A DNA stretch of 64,000 nucleotides. Source: Fluviicola sp. (GTDB taxonomy: Bacteria; Bacteroidota; Bacteroidia; Flavobacteriales_D; Crocinitomicaceae). The notes under the pieces were generated by a model. The model did not search any database. It saw only the letters and a list, made by a program, of their open reading frames with translations, and was not told the DNA's origin. Where the stretch lies: assembly GCF_029266855.1 (NCBI RefSeq), contig NZ_JAQSWB010000003.1, forward strand, positions 124,001 through 188,000, written 5' to 3'. Of this stretch, positions 44,202 to 53,778 are shown one piece after another. Made by a program: the position numbers and the translations under genes. How positions within the stretch are numbered: the stretch's first letter is position 1; every line of letters begins with the position of its first letter.

Positions 44202-45296
44202 ATGACCAAGGAAGCAGTTTTGGAAGTATTGGGAACCATTTTGGAGCCCGATTTAAAGAAAGATATCGTAACGCTCAATTTTGTAGAAGACCTGCAAGTT
44301 GAAGATTCGAAAATTACACTTACGATTTATGTTTCTAATCCGGCCTTGCATGCGAGAAAGCGGATGCAGGAAGCTGTAGAGTTTAACTTGAAGCGTGTAT
44401 TCGGAGAGAATCTCGAAATCACATGTATGGTTAAAGGCTTGCCTTCTGAGGCGCGTGAAACACATCGTAAAATTCTTCCTGAGGTTAAAAATATTATTGC
44501 CATTGCTTCCGGAAAAGGAGGAGTGGGAAAATCTACTGTCACGGCCAACTTAGCAGGAGGGCTTGCGAAAGCAGGATTCCGGGTTGGAATTGTTGATGCA
44601 GATATTTACGGTCCAAGTATCCCGACTATGTTCGATGTAGTAGGGGAACGACCGACAATGATCGATGTGGAAGGAAAACCAATGATCAATCCGGTAATGA
44701 GTTACGGGATTAAGATCTTATCTATGGGTTTCTTTTCTCAAAACGACGAAGCAATTGTTTGGAGAGGACCAATGGCGGCAAAGGCAATGACTCAATTGTT
44801 TACAGATGCTTATTGGGGAGAACTGGATTATTTATTAATTGACCTTCCTCCGGGAACAGGTGACATCCATCTGTCTTTAGTACAGACTGTTCCACTGGAT
44901 GGTGTTGTGATCGTAAGTACACCGCAGGAAGTGGCGCTTGCCGATGCACGTAAGGGAGTAAACATGTTCAAATTGGACACGATCAATGTACCGATCGTCG
45001 GATTGGTAGAGAACATGTCCTGGTTCACACCGGCTGAGTTGCCGGATAACAAATACTACATTTTCGGAAGAGATGGAGTGAAGAACCTGGCTGCAGGAAT
45101 GAATGAAACTTTCTTAGGACATATTCCATTGGTTCAGGGCGTACGCGAATCAGGTGACGTTGGCAGACCTGCTGTATTTCAGGAAAATACACCAACAGCA
45201 TTAGCATTTGAAGAATTAGTGCGTATCTTTGTAGAAGAGGTGAACGTGCTCAAAGCACGTAAAGCATTAAAAACACAAAAAGATGGTGTTAAATAA
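44202..45296 (+). CDS. Mrp/ApbC-family iron-sulfur cluster carrier ATPase
   Basis: A 364-residue protein from the ATG at 44202 (MTKEAVLEVLGTILEPDL). A DUF59/MIP18 domain (about 1-80) is followed by a P-loop ATPase: deviant Walker A SGKGGVGKSTVTAN, YGPSIPTMFD, WRGPMAAKAMTQL, IDLPPGTGDIHLS. The family moves Fe-S clusters to target proteins. Residues after the ATPase have ENMSWFTP in place of the usual CxxC, so cluster binding by the two-cysteine motif is uncertain. It overlaps the NifU-like gene by 14 bases. Confidence 0.92.
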   Translation: MTKEAVLEVLGTILEPDLKKDIVTLNFVEDLQVEDSKITLTIYVSNPALHARKRMQEAVEFNLKRVFGENLEITCMVKGLPSEARETHRKILPEVKNIIAIASGKGGVGKSTVTANLAGGLAKAGFRVGIVDADIYGPSIPTMFDVVGERPTMIDVEGKPMINPVMSYGIKILSMGFFSQNDEAIVWRGPMAAKAMTQLFTDAYWGELDYLLIDLPPGTGDIHLSLVQTVPLDGVVIVSTPQEVALADARKGVNMFKLDTINVPIVGLVENMSWFTPAELPDNKYYIFGRDGVKNLAAGMNETFLGHIPLVQGVRESGDVGRPAVFQENTPTALAFEELVRIFVEEVNVLKARKALKTQKDGVK

Positions 45297-45528
45297 AGCC
45301 GAATTAACTGATAAAATAAATCTTTCATTGAGTGAATTAAGACCTCACTTAAATGCAGATGGGGGAGATATGGAATTGGTTGATATTACGGATGAAGGTG
45401 TCGTACAAGTGAGATTACTCGGAGCTTGCAGCGACTGTTCAATGAGTGTGATGACAATTAAAGCAGGGTTGGAAGAAGCAGTGAAAAGAGTTGCTCCTGA
45501 AATCACCGCTGTTGAAGCAGTAAATTAG
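45283..45528 (+). CDS. NifU C-terminal domain protein
   Basis: An 81-residue protein with HLNADGGDMELVDITDEGVV and LLGACSDCSMSVMTIKAGLEE; the CxxC (Cys-Ser-Asp-Cys) is the Fe-S scaffold motif. It overlaps the mrp gene by 14 bases and starts in a different frame, so coupled translation and a shared Fe-S role are likely. Confidence 0.92.
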   Translation: MVLNKAELTDKINLSLSELRPHLNADGGDMELVDITDEGVVQVRLLGACSDCSMSVMTIKAGLEEAVKRVAPEITAVEAVN

Positions 45529-45612
45529 TTTTTTAGTTGTTGAAAAAATAGCTGTGCAACTTTTTTAGAACGAGTGGCGTCTAAGTCATGTCTAAAGAAA
45601 ATGACCCGCGCT

Positions 45613-47253
45613 ATGAAACAATTGAAAACTTTTTTTGCATTTACTCTCTTCCTCACTTATTCCAATTTTTCTAATTCCCAATTAATTTATTCCCCGGTCT
45701 CTGATCTGGAAGTTTTGGTCACTAATATTTTTGGTGTCCAATGCCAGGGAATCACTAATGTGGGAATCCAGGGTGCCCAGCCACAAATTGCCCGTTTTGA
45801 GAACGGACTTGCATTAGGTGTAAACAGTGGTTTGGTCCTGTCGACAGGATTTCCGAATATGTCAAATGCTCCGTCGGCCACATTCTCAAGCTACAATTTG
45901 AATATGCCCGGAGATTACGACATCATTCAATATGGTAACTTGACCGGACAAGGTGCATCGAGCTACGATGCAATCGCGGTTCATTTTGATTTTACACCGA
46001 TCATTACAGATACGATTCGATTCAATTACATTTTTGCGTCGGAAGAATATCCTGAGTATTCAAATACTCCGTATAACGATCGTTTCTTATTTCTTGTTTC
46101 TGAAAACGGGGGTATTCCTGTGAATATTGCGAATGTTCCGGGAACCGCTATTCCGGTAGAGATCAATTCGATCAACCAATTTGTAAACTCACAATATTAT
46201 ATCGATAATATGAGCGGTCCAAACTCTGCAAATTTTGTCTTTGATGCTTACACTGTTCCTTTACAGGCAAAATTCTTCGCACAAGTTGGAAATACTTACC
46301 ATATCAAACTGGTGATCTCCGATGTTTCGGATGGAATCTACGATTCTGCAATCTTCCTTGATGAACAGGAATCTAATAATGATATTTCCGGAAACCTGAC
46401 AGTAAATGGTCAGCCGGCCGAAGGAGTATTGGAAGTGTTCAATTTTGTCCAGGATACATTAGTTGCAACTCCGGTTGAAACAGTGAATGTAACGAATGGA
46501 ACATATGTTGCCGATAGTTTGCCTACGGGACTTTACCACGTTCGTTTTACACCGGATCCGGTTTTATTCCCTGGTGCAGTTCCGCTTTATTTTGCTACGA
46601 GCTCTACTTGGACAAGCGCAGATGCAATCGGATTGCCATGTTATTTAAACAATGCCAATATCAATGCAGATACCCTGGATGTATTGGACGCTACCGGAAG
46701 TGTTTCGGGAACAGTTGTCGTAGATACATCGTATTTGAAATCATTGAATGTACCATTTGAAAGAGCTTTAATGCTTTTAAAGAACGCACAGACACACGAA
46801 ACAAGAGGTTTTGCATATACAGCTTCAGATGGAACTTATACAATTGATCATGTGGAAGCGGGATCGTATTATTTATTGGTGGATGTTCCTTATATTCCTC
46901 ATACGGACAGTTTGTTTTTCGATGTTCCGCTTGATGGCGAATTATTGGGAGCAGATTACGCCATCCTTCCCGAGGGAATCACCGGAAATGGAACTCCTTA
47001 TTTGGGATTGGATGAATACAAAGAAGTTCAATGGAGTATTTCTCCGAATCCGGCGAGTAAGGTCATAGAAGTTGCTTCCGATCAGGAATTGAAAGTAATT
47101 CAGGTAATTGCTATCGATGGGGCAGTAGTAATGGAAATCAATCCGTCAGTTAGCGGATTAAAAACAAGCTTCGATATCAGTCAATTGAAACAAGGTGTTT
47201 ACCTGGTTCGCTTGAATCAGTCAGCACCGAAACGATTGGTTGTAACGAAGTAA
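45613..47253 (+). CDS. T9SS type A sorted protein with choice-of-anchor L domain
   Basis: A 546-residue exported protein from the ATG at 45613 (MKQLKTFFAFTLFLTYSN; a GTG at 45574 or an ATG at 45601 would add a short leader). Choice-of-anchor L features: GLALGVNSGLVLSTGFPN, FNYIFASEEYPEYSNTPYND, ISDVSDGIYDSAIFLDE. A middle region (about 290-460) has carboxypeptidase-regulatory-like beta repeats. The C-terminal type A sorting domain is WSISPNPASKVIEV ... GVYLVRLNQSAPKRLVV. It is a surface or released protein. A strong terminator follows. Confidence 0.9.
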   Translation: MKQLKTFFAFTLFLTYSNFSNSQLIYSPVSDLEVLVTNIFGVQCQGITNVGIQGAQPQIARFENGLALGVNSGLVLSTGFPNMSNAPSATFSSYNLNMPGDYDIIQYGNLTGQGASSYDAIAVHFDFTPIITDTIRFNYIFASEEYPEYSNTPYNDRFLFLVSENGGIPVNIANVPGTAIPVEINSINQFVNSQYYIDNMSGPNSANFVFDAYTVPLQAKFFAQVGNTYHIKLVISDVSDGIYDSAIFLDEQESNNDISGNLTVNGQPAEGVLEVFNFVQDTLVATPVETVNVTNGTYVADSLPTGLYHVRFTPDPVLFPGAVPLYFATSSTWTSADAIGLPCYLNNANINADTLDVLDATGSVSGTVVVDTSYLKSLNVPFERALMLLKNAQTHETRGFAYTASDGTYTIDHVEAGSYYLLVDVPYIPHTDSLFFDVPLDGELLGADYAILPEGITGNGTPYLGLDEYKEVQWSISPNPASKVIEVASDQELKVIQVIAIDGAVVMEINPSVSGLKTSFDISQLKQGVYLVRLNQSAPKRLVVTK

Positions 47254-47285
47254 TAACTTAGTTATAGTTTATTTACGTTCAACAA

Positions 47286-47321
47286 AAATCCCCGATTTCG
47301 TATTTACGGAATCGGGGATTT
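47286..47321. terminator. bidirectional intrinsic terminator
   Basis: Twelve-pair stem AAATCCCCGATT / AATCGGGGATTT with loop TCGTATTTACGG; T-run on the plus side and A-run on the minus side, between convergent genes. Confidence 0.9.
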
Positions 47322-47342
47322 TTCTATAATTTGATTTACGAA

Positions 47343-47942
47343 TTACTTCGCCGCGTTGTATTTTTTAGCAACCGCATCCCAGTTAATCACATTAAAGAAT
47401 GCATTGATATAATCCGGACGACGGTTTTGGTAGTTCAGGTAATAAGCATGTTCCCAAACGTCCATAGCAAGAATTGGTGTTCCTTTGCAACCTTCTCCCA
47501 TTAATGGATTGTCTTGATTTGCCGTTGAACAAACTACCAGTTTTCCTCCCTCAACGCATAACCATGCCCATCCAGAACCAAAACGTGTTGTTCCTGCTTT
47601 TGCAAACTCATCTTTGAAATGCTCGAAAGTTCCGAAAGCGTCATTAATAGCCTGTGCTAATTCACCTGTTGGAGTTCCTCCGGCATTTGGTGCCATGATT
47701 TCCCAAAACAAGTTGTGATTCCAGAATCCGCCACCGTTGTTGCGAACAGCCGGTTTGTCTTTACAATTTTTCAAAATCTCCTCAATAGATTTGCCTTCTA
47801 AATCCGTTCCTGCGATTGCATTGTTTAAGTTTGTTGCGTATGCCTGGTGATGTTTTGAATAGTGGATCTCCATTGTACGAGCATCGATATGCGGCTCAAG
47901 CGCGTCGTATGCATATGCTAATTTTGGTAATTCAAATGCCAT
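47343..47942 (-). CDS. superoxide dismutase, Fe/Mn type
   Basis: A 199-residue SOD from the ATG at 47942 ([20 protein letters not shown]). Metal ligands: His in HYSKHHQAY and FWNHNLFWE, Asp in [17 protein letters not shown] with the following His. Length is standard. It removes superoxide in the cytoplasm. Single-gene unit with a promoter upstream (47967-47974). Confidence 0.96.
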   Translation of the reverse strand: MAFELPKLAYAYDALEPHIDARTMEIHYSKHHQAYATNLNNAIAGTDLEGKSIEEILKNCKDKPAVRNNGGGFWNHNLFWEIMAPNAGGTPTGELAQAINDAFGTFEHFKDEFAKAGTTRFGSGWAWLCVEGGKLVVCSTANQDNPLMGEGCKGTPILAMDVWEHAYYLNYQNRRPDYINAFFNVINWDAVAKKYNAAK

Positions 47943-47966
47943 GATATTATATTTTATGTTCTCAAA

Positions 47967-47974
47967 CAAAAATA
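47967..47974 (-). promoter_or_regulatory. -7 box TATTTTTG for sod
   Basis: Minus strand TATTTTTG, 25 bases before the ATG at 47942. -33 not identified. Confidence 0.4.
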
Positions 47975-48036
47975 GGAAACAAAATTGATAAAGCCCGTTG
48001 AATCCAAAAGAAGCTTTTGTTAGGAAAGGTTAAAAC

Positions 48037-48056
48037 AAATTCAAAATGATGAATTC
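48037..48056 (+). repeat. left arm of a 20-bp perfect inverted repeat around the SUKH-3-like gene
   Basis: AAATTCAAAATGATGAATTC; its reverse complement is found at 48535-48554. The copy continues with a partial GAATTCAAAA extension on both sides. It lies 31 bases after the gene's stop codon. Confidence 0.7.
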
Positions 48057-48087
48057 TGAATTCAAAAAAGGAATTAGGATCAAATGG

Positions 48088-48531
48088 TTAATTGGGACCT
48101 CCAATCTTTATTAGTGGTTTCTGTAAAAAAACAGTTTCACAAACGTTTAGAAAATCGTCTCCCAGATGATAAATTCCGTCATCACCCAATAAGTAAAATT
48201 TACCTTTGAAAGAAACTAATAATCCTAAATGATCTGAATGAATACTTCCAATTGGAAGTAGATTATCAGCGACTATTTTTTCTAAAACTGCTAAATATTC
48301 ACTATCAATAAATTGGAAACCGGCATCCGGATTAATTCGAATATCAGAATAAGATTCATTATCATTTCTGAATTCTATTCTCAAATTTCCATATTCCATC
48401 AAAAAGCTTTGAATGAAATTATTTGGAATTCTGAAACCAAGTTGTTCGTATTCACTTATCATACAGGAAATATCGATATTCCTATTTTCGTACCAACCTG
48501 CTTGCTCCAAATAAAGTCTTACGTTTTGCAT
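48088..48531 (-). CDS. SUKH-3-like immunity-type protein (orphan)
   Basis: A 147-residue protein. It shows SUKH-3-type features: GWYENR near the start, FRIPNNFIQSFLMEYGNL, then LLPIGSIHSDHLGLLVSFKGKFYLLGDDG. SUKH proteins are often immunity proteins against contact-dependent toxins; no toxin gene is next to it, so it may be an orphan or have another role. It looks more AT-rich than its neighbours. A perfect 20-bp inverted repeat flanks it, one arm right before the start and one after the stop. Confidence 0.72.
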   Translation of the reverse strand: MQNVRLYLEQAGWYENRNIDISCMISEYEQLGFRIPNNFIQSFLMEYGNLRIEFRNDNESYSDIRINPDAGFQFIDSEYLAVLEKIVADNLLPIGSIHSDHLGLLVSFKGKFYLLGDDGIYHLGDDFLNVCETVFLQKPLIKIGGPN

Positions 48532-48534
48532 TTT

Positions 48535-48554
48535 GAATTCATCATTTTGAATTT
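48535..48554 (-). repeat. right arm of the inverted repeat around the SUKH-3-like gene
   Basis: GAATTCATCATTTTGAATTT on the plus strand, the reverse complement of the arm at 48037-48056. It lies 3 bases upstream of the gene's start codon. Confidence 0.7.
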
Positions 48555-48558
48555 AAAC

Positions 48559-49839
48559 CTACTTCCCGTATTTCGCCTTATACTTCTGATACAGCTCCGT
48601 TTGAAAGTTGCTGGTAGGTACAAATTCCCCATTAATGAGGATCACAGAAGCCTGGTTTCCTTTCATTTCCAGCGCAGAGCCAAACGAACCGAATAAGGTT
48701 GCTCTTTTTCCGATCTCAATACTTCCGTAATTTTTGGAAATTCCCATGATCTCGCAAGCACTTAGGGTAATGGAGCGAACGGCTTCTTCTTCTGTTAAAC
48801 CGTAAGACATAGCGGTTCCGGCAAGAAAAGGAAGGTTGCGTGCATTCATTGCCTCCATATCACCTTCATTCTGAAGACAAAATTGAACTCCTGCCTGCTG
48901 TAACAGGAAGGGAAGTTTATATGGCAGATCGTATGGGTCATCCTCGTGTTGTGGCAGTGAATGCAAACGGCCGATCATAACGGGTACTTTTTTGATCTTT
49001 AATCGCTCGGCTACCAGGTAGCTTTCATAACCACCGACAATGACAGGGAATTTAATTTCCAACTCCGAGATCAGGTCCAGGATATCATTGATTTGTTGTA
49101 CTTCATTGGCGTGAAAGTAAAAACGTTTTTCTCCTGTAAAACATTCGCTCAAAGCAGTATATTGAAGCGGTGTATTCTTGTCCTTGGCATTCGTACTTGC
49201 TTTAGCGTTAGTTAAGTAAGCGATCAATTCACGTTTTTGTTCTTCATACGTTTCATTGGGTTTTGTGATAGGATCTCCCCAGGAACGGCTATAGGCAGAA
49301 GGCCATTCAATGTGGATTCCATCATCCGGTTTTACCGTTCCGTCCTCCCAGTTCCAGCAAGAAGTCGTCATCAGGCTTGACTGACCGGAGATTCTTCCGC
49401 CACGAGGAGTGGTTTGGACCATTAAAACACCATTTGTACGGACTGTTTCAATTACATCCGACTCACAATTGTATGCGATCTGTGCGCGGACATGCGGATT
49501 GAATGTTCCCATTTCGTGAAAATCCCTGGAAGCTCTTACCGCGTCAATTTCCGTTAAGCCCAAAGTAGAGTTCGGGGCAACGAATCCCGGGTAAATATGC
49601 TGTCCGCTTAAATTGATGATCGTGTCCCAATCGGATTTGTTGTAGGTATATGCCAATGAATTTCGGACGATGGTAATAATTCCGTTCTCAATTCCAATCG
49701 CTCCGGTGCTGATCACTTGTCCGTTCCCGATATGCAATGTGGCACTTTCAAGGAGGATTCTATTGTATTTCTTTTGTCCGTAGCTATTTATACTTGCAAG
49801 CAGGATCAAAAAAGTAGATATGAATGTTTTCATGTTCAA
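48559..49839 (-). CDS. amidohydrolase-family protein, metal site apparently lost
   Basis: A 426-residue exported protein (signal ending SINSYGQ). The amidohydrolase fold shows through GAIGIENGIITIVRN, LSGQHIYPGFVAPNSTLGLTEIDA and, near the end, LPFLAGTAMSYGLTEEEAVRSITLSACEIMGISKNYGSI (in parts) with GKRATLF. At the place where active enzymes have HxH (PGF-V-A-P-N-S-T), there is no histidine, so hydrolysis is doubtful. It ends 12 bp from the larger amidohydrolase gene, same strand, so both are likely co-transcribed. Possible pseudoenzyme or binding protein. Confidence 0.85.
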   Translation of the reverse strand: MNMKTFISTFLILLASINSYGQKKYNRILLESATLHIGNGQVISTGAIGIENGIITIVRNSLAYTYNKSDWDTIINLSGQHIYPGFVAPNSTLGLTEIDAVRASRDFHEMGTFNPHVRAQIAYNCESDVIETVRTNGVLMVQTTPRGGRISGQSSLMTTSCWNWEDGTVKPDDGIHIEWPSAYSRSWGDPITKPNETYEEQKRELIAYLTNAKASTNAKDKNTPLQYTALSECFTGEKRFYFHANEVQQINDILDLISELEIKFPVIVGGYESYLVAERLKIKKVPVMIGRLHSLPQHEDDPYDLPYKLPFLLQQAGVQFCLQNEGDMEAMNARNLPFLAGTAMSYGLTEEEAVRSITLSACEIMGISKNYGSIEIGKRATLFGSFGSALEMKGNQASVILINGEFVPTSNFQTELYQKYKAKYGK

Positions 49840-49851
49840 TGTTTTGGGTGC

Positions 49852-52800
49852 TTAGTGTTCGTTTGCTTCGAATGATTCTTCTTCACCAAGCGTGTTGCAA
49901 TGGAAATGGCCTCTGCGTTTGCGGTTGAATGGTTTTGTAGGTTCACCTTTCTTTCCTTCTTCCGTCATTTTTGCAATAATTCGTGCTCTCTCTGCTGCAA
50001 TTTCCTGCTGTATCAGAAAGTCTTTTTGTGCATCGAACAAAATTTCTCCGTCTACGACTGTATATAGTGGTTTTGCAGTAATACTCAACGGATTATTTGT
50101 CCATAGAACGAGATCTGCATCTTTTCCAACCTGTACTGTTCCCATGCGGTCATCCAAATGCAACAATTTAGCAGGGTTCAGTGTGACCATTTTCCATGCC
50201 TGATCTTCTGTTGCACCACCATACTTAATGGTTTTTGCGGCTTCCTGGTTCAGGCGGCGGCCCATTTCTGCATCATCCGAGTTAATAGCAACGATCAAAC
50301 CCATATTCGTCATCAGGGAAGCATTCTGAGGAATTGCATCCATTACTTCGAATTTGTATGCCCACCAATCGGAAAAGGTGGAGGCTCCTACGCCGTGTTC
50401 TTTCATTTTATCGGCTACTTTGTAACCTTCCAATATGTGTGTGAAAGTATTTACTTTAAACCCGAATGAATCAGCTACGTGCATCAGCATATTGATCTCG
50501 GATTGTACATAACTGTGGCACGTGATTCTACGTTCACCGGAAACAATTTCGTATAAAGCTTCCAGTTCCAGATCAACAGCCGGCGGAACAGTATTTTTGT
50601 CCTTGTGTTTTCCTGAGGCATCGCTTTTTGCCTGGTGATAAGCCAGAGCTCTTGAAAAAGCATCAATGTAAACCTGTTCAACTCCCATTCGGGTTTGCGG
50701 GAAGCGATTGCTCACACCCCAGTTACTTTGTTTTACATTTTCTCCAAGTGCAAATTTTACAAACTTCGGTGCATTTTTAATAATGTATTCATGCGGGTAA
50801 TGTCCCCATTTCAATTTTATCAATGCAGATTGACCACCAATTGGATTGGCTGATCCGTGCAACAGTTGTGCAGCAGTGACTCCACCTGCTAATTGATGGT
50901 ATACATCAATGTCTTCCGCATTAATGGCATCTTCCATGCGTACTTCACATGCTACGGCTTGTCCGCCTTCATTTACTCCTCTTGTCAGGGCAATGTGGGA
51001 ATGTTCGTCAATGATCCCGGTTGTAAGAATTTTCCCACGGGCATTAATAACGACTGCATCGTTCGGTTTCATGTAGGTTCCCGAACCTTTGTGAATAGCT
51101 TTGATCTTTCCGTTTTCAACAATCACGGTTCCCTCCTGAATAATTCCTTCATCTGTATTCGTCCAGATTGTTGCCTGCTCGAAAATAATAACCGATTGTT
51201 TCGGTGATGAGGTAAAACCAAAAGCACTGTTAGGAAACCGGGCCCCAGGAATGGTTAATGTATCTGCTGTCCAGGCCTGTTTGTTTTCATCCTTTGCTTC
51301 AAACTTTTTGTTTCGCAAAGCACTCCATTTGATCCATTTCCCTTTGTCGTTGGTTCCTTCTCCTTCGAAAATGTAAACCCGAGGATTGATATCGCCTTTT
51401 AAACTGAAACTTTGTTTTTCGCCATCCAATTGCTGGATGAAGTGAATAGAGATATCGTTGTTGACAAGCGAAATTTTAGCGTTTGAAGTTAATGTGTCGG
51501 ATTTATTTGCCAGTGTCAGTGAATCCTGGATCGTTCGAACCAATTTTACCTTTCCTTCCGGTTGGTTAGCTGTTCCGCTTATTTCCAGCCAGTATTTTGC
51601 ACCATCAATATTCAAGCTATACGTTCCGCGAATATCTGAAACGGGAGTATTCTGATAAACTTTTCGTTCTCCTTTCGAAAAAACTTCAAGCACTTTTGCC
51701 TGGTGTAAGAAGGGGTTTTGATCATACAGGGTGAAATTTGCCCATTTATCCGTTTCAATTGTTCCCAATTCTTTTTGAACTCCAAGTAAGGTGGCCGGGG
51801 CAACGGTCAATGAACGGAGCACGTCGTTTACAGACCAGCCCATTGCCAAAGCCTGGTGAATGTGTTTCCAGAAATCGCCTGCAGAATTATGACCGGCTGC
51901 GGAAGTAATAAACGGAACTTTGTGTTTGAACAAAAACGCAGGATTTCTTGGAGCCATTTCCCAAATTTTCAATTCGCTGTAAGGAATTTCATGTGCTAGA
52001 TAAGGGTCTTTCAAATCAAATGCTTCAGGGAAGTTGATTGGGATTACGAGTTGAACTTTCAATGTGTCCCATGCATTTCCTAAAAATTGTTCCTGTCCCG
52101 TTCCGATAACTGTAAAATCACGTTTGAATTCGCGCATAAAAGACTTTACCCGAAATACATCTGCTTTATCGTCCAGAACAAAAAATGCCGGTTTCTTTAA
52201 CTGCATTGTTAGAGCATCCAAACTGTAATTGGCATCCTTTCCATATTCGGAATGCCATTGTGCATCATAAAAGGACTGTCTGAGCAAGGCAATAGAACCA
52301 ACTAGGGAACTTGGGTAATCCTGTTGAGAAGTTCCTTTTCTGAATGAATAAAAGGAAGCAGCCTGGCTCAGGAAGGGTTGATTGTTTGTGCTGCTCGTCC
52401 CCAATTGCATTAGGGCACCATAACCCTGTGCCAAACCATCATTCCGGTGAATCAGAACCGAGCCGAAACCCATTTTCTGATATTCTGAAATCATTTTCTC
52501 ATCTGACTTGTACCAGTCAATAGCGTCAAATTCCGAGCGAATAGCGTGGTTCCAGTAATAAGGACCGGTTTTGTTTTCCGCTTTTTGATCCGAAGGAATT
52601 CCCATTGTGGAGTTGACTTCAATAAATGAAGGAACAACCACCGCATGATTTCCATCGATGACCATCAAATCTTTCGGAGTTGTTAGAAGAATCTTGTCCA
52701 CAGCTGTGATCTTTCCATCTCTCACTGTGATCGTACCATTTTCAATGGTCTTGTCAGGAGAAATAAAAATAGTCACATTCGTAAGTACAAATGAGTTCTG

Positions 52801-52887
52801 ATTGGGAGCTTTAACCCCATTTTGAGGCCTTTCAGCTTGTGAAAAAACGCTCAGTGGAAATAAGAGAGCAAGTATATAGCGAATCAT
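49852..52887 (-). CDS. large exported protein with two amidohydrolase-like domains
   Basis: A 1011-residue protein with signal MIRYILALLFPLSVFSQ. The N-terminal amidohydrolase-like domain (about 25-420) has VVVPSFIEVNSTMGIP without the HxH pair. A middle beta-rich linker (about 420-560) precedes a second domain (about 560-985), which keeps the motif GIIDEHSHIALTRG (His-Ser-His) and the C-terminal NPAKLLHLDDRMGTVQVGKDADLVLW. The second domain is the probable active one; imidazolonepropionase-like enzymes are the nearest relatives. It is likely periplasmic. The C-terminal HFHCNTLGEEE tail is odd. Confidence 0.88.
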   Translation of the reverse strand: MIRYILALLFPLSVFSQAERPQNGVKAPNQNSFVLTNVTIFISPDKTIENGTITVRDGKITAVDKILLTTPKDLMVIDGNHAVVVPSFIEVNSTMGIPSDQKAENKTGPYYWNHAIRSEFDAIDWYKSDEKMISEYQKMGFGSVLIHRNDGLAQGYGALMQLGTSSTNNQPFLSQAASFYSFRKGTSQQDYPSSLVGSIALLRQSFYDAQWHSEYGKDANYSLDALTMQLKKPAFFVLDDKADVFRVKSFMREFKRDFTVIGTGQEQFLGNAWDTLKVQLVIPINFPEAFDLKDPYLAHEIPYSELKIWEMAPRNPAFLFKHKVPFITSAAGHNSAGDFWKHIHQALAMGWSVNDVLRSLTVAPATLLGVQKELGTIETDKWANFTLYDQNPFLHQAKVLEVFSKGERKVYQNTPVSDIRGTYSLNIDGAKYWLEISGTANQPEGKVKLVRTIQDSLTLANKSDTLTSNAKISLVNNDISIHFIQQLDGEKQSFSLKGDINPRVYIFEGEGTNDKGKWIKWSALRNKKFEAKDENKQAWTADTLTIPGARFPNSAFGFTSSPKQSVIIFEQATIWTNTDEGIIQEGTVIVENGKIKAIHKGSGTYMKPNDAVVINARGKILTTGIIDEHSHIALTRGVNEGGQAVACEVRMEDAINAEDIDVYHQLAGGVTAAQLLHGSANPIGGQSALIKLKWGHYPHEYIIKNAPKFVKFALGENVKQSNWGVSNRFPQTRMGVEQVYIDAFSRALAYHQAKSDASGKHKDKNTVPPAVDLELEALYEIVSGERRITCHSYVQSEINMLMHVADSFGFKVNTFTHILEGYKVADKMKEHGVGASTFSDWWAYKFEVMDAIPQNASLMTNMGLIVAINSDDAEMGRRLNQEAAKTIKYGGATEDQAWKMVTLNPAKLLHLDDRMGTVQVGKDADLVLWTNNPLSITAKPLYTVVDGEILFDAQKDFLIQQEIAAERARIIAKMTEEGKKGEPTKPFNRKRRGHFHCNTLGEEESFEANEH

Positions 52888-53002
52888 TTTTTTAACGACT
52901 TCTTGTTTAAGGGCTGAAAAATAGTGATTCTATGTGGAAATAAGTGATTCACTTAGACCAATGAGGTCATTTTTTCGGTAATTTTGCCAAAACTTACTTA
53001 TT

Positions 53003-53440
53003 ATGGGTGCATTAATACACGGACATTCGGGATTACGTTGGGTAGCTTTAGCTTTATTGGTTTTTGCAATTGTGAATGCCATATTGAAACTGAAGAGTGG
53101 AAAATACGAAAAAGGCGATAAGATGCTGAACTTGTTCGCAATGGTTATGTTACATATCCAGATTACTTTGGGAATCATTGTGTCTTTTGTTTCGGGGAAA
53201 ATTTCCTATGCAGAAGGCTGGATGAAAAACCCGCAGTATCGTTTCTTCGGGCTGGAGCATATTTTACTGATGGTAATCGCGGTGACATTGGCAACGATCG
53301 GAAGAAAGAAAGCAGAGAAAGCATTGGATCCGGCCAAAAAACATAAAACCATTCTTATTTGGTATACTATCGTGCTGATTATCATTTTTGCAGCTATTCC
53401 TTGGCCATTCAGAACAGCATTGGGAGGATCATGGTTTTAA
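53003..53440 (+). CDS. cytochrome b-like membrane protein
   Basis: A 145-residue protein with four TM helices (about 8-26, 42-63, 82-99, 118-136). HGHSGLRW near the N-terminus (His7, His9) and a histidine in VMLHIQITLG are candidate haem ligands. Similar proteins are annotated cytochrome b in Bacteroidota; this is by resemblance. The gene overlaps the following cytochrome c gene by 10 bases. Confidence 0.7.
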   Translation: MGALIHGHSGLRWVALALLVFAIVNAILKLKSGKYEKGDKMLNLFAMVMLHIQITLGIIVSFVSGKISYAEGWMKNPQYRFFGLEHILLMVIAVTLATIGRKKAEKALDPAKKHKTILIWYTIVLIIIFAAIPWPFRTALGGSWF

Positions 53441-53775
53441 AGAAGAGCATACCGTTTTTTCTATCGGTTTGTTTACTTGCGGCTTGCGGAGAAGAAGCAA
53501 AACCTGTTGAAAACACCAAACCGGTTTCAAATGAGCCTATCTCGCTTGAAGATGCAAGAGCAGTTTACACATTGAATTGTGCTTCTTGTCACGGACCTGA
53601 CGGAACATTGAAAGCTTCCAATGCAAAGGATTTGTCGATCAGTAAAATGAATGAAAGCGAAATAGAGCAGATGATCCGCAAAGGAAATGACAAAGGAATG
53701 ATGCCTTACGAAGAGATGCTGAGTACAGCTGAAATAAAAGGATTAGTAAAATTCGTTCAAAATTTACGAAAATAA
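53431..53775 (+). CDS. cytochrome c lipoprotein
   Basis: A 114-residue protein from the ATG at 53431 (MVLKKSIPFFLSVCLLAACGEE; lipobox LAAC). The haem motif is LNCASCHGPDG (CxxCH) and the distal methionine region is KGMMPYEEML. It is a membrane-anchored electron carrier in the envelope. It overlaps the cytochrome b-like gene by 10 bases and is followed by hflX after 3 bp. Confidence 0.9.
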   Translation: MVLKKSIPFFLSVCLLAACGEEAKPVENTKPVSNEPISLEDARAVYTLNCASCHGPDGTLKASNAKDLSISKMNESEIEQMIRKGNDKGMMPYEEMLSTAEIKGLVKFVQNLRK

Positions 53776-53778
53776 CAC

